DNA of 64,000 bases, taken from assembly GCF_900113765.1 (NCBI RefSeq), contig NZ_FOQO01000008.1:248001-312000 (forward strand). Reading direction: 5' to 3'. Source of the DNA: Parapedobacter indicus. GTDB lineage: Bacteria; Bacteroidota; Bacteroidia; Sphingobacteriales; Sphingobacteriaceae. The notes below the pieces were generated by a model that made no database searches, was not told where the DNA came from, and saw only the letters and a program-made list of their open reading frames with translations. Positions 61,342 through 64,000 of the stretch are shown here, in pieces; position 1 is the stretch's first letter, and each line of letters begins with the position of its first letter. The translations under genes were made by a program, and so were the position numbers.

Positions 61342-64000
61342 TCACAGCCATAATAGTGGGTATCGGATAGGCAGATTTCGGATTACTTCTTCTTCGGTAG
61401 GCTGATGTTCAAGGGATATCCACGTGCGCAAAAGCTCCTGATCGCCATACGCGAGCGCGCCCATGAAAAGAAACGGTTGGGCTACGGGCCAGTTATCCCA
61501 ATACATCACGTCTTCAGCATAGGGCCACTTGCTTTTATCCTGCACGAAAGGCAGCATATACTGTAGACCTTTACCGACTGAGCGACCATTGGCCATTGCA
61601 TCATACCAAAGATCCGCTCCCGGCTTCGAAAGCAGGGAACAAATCGTAGCCATGGCATCGAGATTGAAAAGTGAATATCCATAAGGCTTCGTCCGTTCGA
61701 TTTCCAACGGAAAGCTTCCATCTCCGGCCATCTGCTGGGGAAGCAAAACCGTTTTATACCGATCTGCACACTGACGCATCAGATTGGTATTTCCGGTATA
61801 ACCAGCGAAGGCTGCCACCTGCATAACCCAGCATGTTCCGTGGTTATTTTTTGCGTTCATTTCCTCAATGCCATAGGGGTGTGTCGTTAACCACGTCAGG
61901 TAATCAGCAAACCATTTTTTAGTCCCTTGACTCATCGCCTCGTCGAGTAACCCCGCCTCATCCAAAAGACCCAATGCCTTGGCTACCTCGATCAGGTGAA
62001 TGGTATCAATGATCCCAATACCTCGCCCTGTAACGCGGCCTTTGATAGCCTGCGCATATAGGAGTGAAGGGTTCATGCGGGTATCGGGATCGATGAACCA
62101 AGCAGACACATGCCGGAGCGCGTGTCGTACGTATTTTTCATCGCCGGTAAGCTTCCATGCAGACACCAATGCCCCGACAACGCGGCTGAAACGGATCATC
62201 GCCAAGCGATGATCTACAAAATTATCCGGATTGGAAAGCCCATCCCTCCGGATGTAAGGGCCATCGGGATGCTCCGGATCGGGCCACCAATAGTCGCCCT
62301 CTGAATAAAAATCGTGTTTGCTTCCGGCACTTCGGGCGGCAATGCTTGCCGTAACGGTAACCGGTTGTTGGGTAAGTGCCCAAGCTGCTGCTTCCATTGT
62401 CTGGTCGTGCAGTGTAGCCGTGATCATCTCCGCTGCACGCTGTTTTGCATCGGTTAAGTCCAATGGCAGAATTGCTGTTTCCAAGCTATCTGCTGCAGCT
62501 ACGGCAACCATCCGATCGCCGGTACGTTTTATGCGGATAACCGCGCGGCCGTTGTATGCCTGCACTTTACGTGAGCCGTCTGATGTGCCAAGATCGGCCA
62601 GTAACCTGCCGTCGCCTGCCACTGAAAAATAGATGTAATTTGCGGCATCAAGGCATAACACCCCTTGTTTATCACGCAGTGTTGCCTGAACGGTAACCGT
62701 ATCGACCTTTGCTTCGAGCATCTCAAGCCGTATGGATGCAGGAGCCGACCACTTGGCGGTCTGATAAACCTGCGTGATGTGATCTCTTACGGTAACACTG
62801 TCTTTGTGTGCGATTACTTCCAGCTTGTTTTCTCCTTCACGTAACAGGACCATCCAACGAAGACCCGCAGCGGGAAAATCCTGGCTGTCACGTTTACGAA
62901 TACCCTGACTTACTCCATTGACAAAGAGTTCGGCTTTGTCGCAATTGGAATAAACTTTTACCATCTTTTCCTCACCTTCATCGCCCCATCTGACCGGCCA
63001 GCTGTGTCCATAAATATGGGCCATGGGTTTTTCCGACCAATAGGACTGGAAGATATAATACGATTCCTTTTTGTTGAAATTGCGCTCCACTACTCCTTTT
63101 TGATTAACATAGGGTACCGGGTTTTCCGGACGGATGGGGGTGGAAAAATCCTTGAACGGCCAGTAGGCGGTACCCGTGAGCCAGGGCATCGTTTCCTGTT
63201 CCTTGAGGTGCCAGTCGATGAGGTTGCAGATGTAACTCTCGCTCCAATCGCCATCCTTGGATACACGCGCAGGGCCACCGAACAGCGATGCATCGCCTGC
63301 ACGCTCGTCAGCCGTGGTGCTATGCATCACTTCCGACAATCCCCTGTCGGGACTTTCCGAATGCCGCCGGGCATGGCTATCGCCCCCCCATTCCACGTGG
63401 AGGAAGTGATCGACCTTATTGAATTCAGCCTCCGTGGCCGTTTTATAATCTGTATAGATTCCCCGGTACCAACCTGCCCAGATGGAGGGCGAATAGACGT
63501 CGACAATATCCTTACAAAAGTCACATCGCCGGATGGCAGTTTTGCGGAGCGGATCCAACCAATGTGCCAAGTCGTTCAACTCTTTCATGAAGGTTCGGAT
63601 TTGCTGCTGATCGAACACTTCAAAGTCTCCTGGCCAATCGTTTTCATTGCCCAATCCCCATATAATCACCGCGGGATGATTATAATGTTGCTCAATCATA
63701 TTGGTAAGCATCCGGCGGGCCTGTTGTTTATACCGATCACCGCCGAGCCCGCCGCGGCACCAGGGGATCTCCTCCCAAACAAGAATGCCCAGGCTGTCGC
63801 AAGCTTCCAATACGATACGAGATTGCTGGTAGTGGCCTAAACGAATAAAATTGACCCCCATTTCCTTCATCATGCGCATTTCCTGCCAAATCATGTCTTC
63901 GGTCATGGCTGCCGCCACTCCGGCATGATCCTCATGACGATGGGTGCCTCGGAGCAATAACCGCTGGCCGTTGAGATAAAATGGACCTTTCCGCGCAAAC
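61342..64000 (-). CDS. GH2 glycosidase fused to an alginate-lyase-fold (PL5/PL38-like) domain, N-terminus beyond right edge
   Basis: This is a continuous frame of 886 codons that enters from the right edge. The first part is the GH2 TIM barrel, with RHEDHAGVAAAMTEDMI, acid/base Glu in WGLGNEND (near 63640) and nucleophile Glu in HVEWGGDSH (near 63385). GH2 C-terminal beta domains (RDKQGVLCLDAANYIYFSVA) follow. The last roughly 385 residues are an alginate-lyase (PF05426-like) toroid: YSEGDYWWPDPEHPDGPYIR, NNHGTCW (Asn-His pair, near 61840) and ERTKPYGYS (Arg, Tyr; near 61685). All the PL5-type catalytic residues appear to be present. Beta-uronide polymers are the likely substrates (inference). 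It is probably secreted; its signal is outside the window. Confidence 0.88.
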   Translation of the reverse strand, partial: FARKGPFYLNGQRLLLRGTHRHEDHAGVAAAMTEDMIWQEMRMMKEMGVNFIRLGHYQQSRIVLEACDSLGILVWEEIPWCRGGLGGDRYKQQARRMLTNMIEQHYNHPAVIIWGLGNENDWPGDFEVFDQQQIRTFMKELNDLAHWLDPLRKTAIRRCDFCKDIVDVYSPSIWAGWYRGIYTDYKTATEAEFNKVDHFLHVEWGGDSHARRHSESPDRGLSEVMHSTTADERAGDASLFGGPARVSKDGDWSESYICNLIDWHLKEQETMPWLTGTAYWPFKDFSTPIRPENPVPYVNQKGVVERNFNKKESYYIFQSYWSEKPMAHIYGHSWPVRWGDEGEEKMVKVYSNCDKAELFVNGVSQGIRKRDSQDFPAAGLRWMVLLREGENKLEVIAHKDSVTVRDHITQVYQTAKWSAPASIRLEMLEAKVDTVTVQATLRDKQGVLCLDAANYIYFSVAGDGRLLADLGTSDGSRKVQAYNGRAVIRIKRTGDRMVAVAAADSLETAILPLDLTDAKQRAAEMITATLHDQTMEAAAWALTQQPVTVTASIAARSAGSKHDFYSEGDYWWPDPEHPDGPYIRRDGLSNPDNFVDHRLAMIRFSRVVGALVSAWKLTGDEKYVRHALRHVSAWFIDPDTRMNPSLLYAQAIKGRVTGRGIGIIDTIHLIEVAKALGLLDEAGLLDEAMSQGTKKWFADYLTWLTTHPYGIEEMNAKNNHGTCWVMQVAAFAGYTGNTNLMRQCADRYKTVLLPQQMAGDGSFPLEIERTKPYGYSLFNLDAMATICSLLSKPGADLWYDAMANGRSVGKGLQYMLPFVQDKSKWPYAEDVMYWDNWPVAQPFLFMGALAYGDQELLRTWISLEHQPTEEEVIRNLPIRYPLLWL

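Overview
The window looks like chromosome from a Bacteroidota bacterium, probably of the Sphingobacteriaceae type (Parapedobacter or Olivibacter would fit; this is inference). The grounds are three SusC-type receptors, two with their SusD partner, a complete gldKLMN type IX secretion/gliding operon, a hybrid two-component regulator, HemD next to a DUF4271 protein, -7 promoter boxes of the form TAnnTTTG and mostly weak Shine-Dalgarno sites. No rRNA, tRNA, CRISPR array, prophage or insertion sequence was found.

Layout. 1-10.7 kb is a LacI-associated SusCD locus. A susC runs off the left edge, and susC-susD-glycerophosphodiesterase forms an operon. Both susC promoters carry the same palindrome CGCAAAGGTTTGCG about 56 bp upstream of the -7 box. 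Two convergent LacI-type regulator genes follow, and a candidate antisense RNA lies in the long leader of the first susC. 10.8-13.7 kb holds single genes: a CoA-binding protein, a serine hydrolase, MiaE and a coiled-coil protein. 13.9-19.8 kb is a six-gene operon for an unusual membrane redox complex: a SLAC1/TehA-type anion channel, a NarI-like di-heme protein, a nitrate-reductase-like molybdoprotein, a four-cluster ferredoxin, a Tat-type Rieske protein and a small membrane protein. 19.9-24 kb has recG, ridA, a 44-residue membrane protein and a cupin/JmjC-like protein. 24.2-31 kb carries gldKLMN, hemD and DUF4271.

31-36.8 kb contains a two-domain DUF1080 lipoprotein, an alkyltransferase-like DNA repair protein without the acceptor cysteine, hpt, a GT51 transglycosylase and an Mrp ATPase. 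36.9-43.4 kb is a TPP-riboswitch thiamine operon (thiS-thiC-tenI/thiE-like-thiE-thiG-thiH-thiF) without thiD. 43.4-49.6 kb encodes an AddB/AddA-type recombination nuclease-helicase pair, followed by ogt and lipA. 51.5-64 kb is a polysaccharide utilization locus: a glycoside hydrolase family 2 protein fused to an alginate-lyase-fold domain (runs off the right edge), then susC, susD, a surface lipoprotein and a hybrid two-component sensor/regulator.

The least explained items are these. First, an 85-86 nt element occurs in two copies 23 kb apart, each ending on the start codon of an unrelated gene (hpt and the PUL lipoprotein). Its conserved pairing potential suggests a pseudoknotted RNA. Second, the Rieske/molybdoprotein/anion-channel operon combines subunits not usually found together. 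Third, there are the shared susC operator module and the candidate antisense RNA. Fourth, the GH2-lyase fusion. Fifth, an 11-bp phased AGACGA array lies upstream of addA, and related heptamers lie upstream of another gene.
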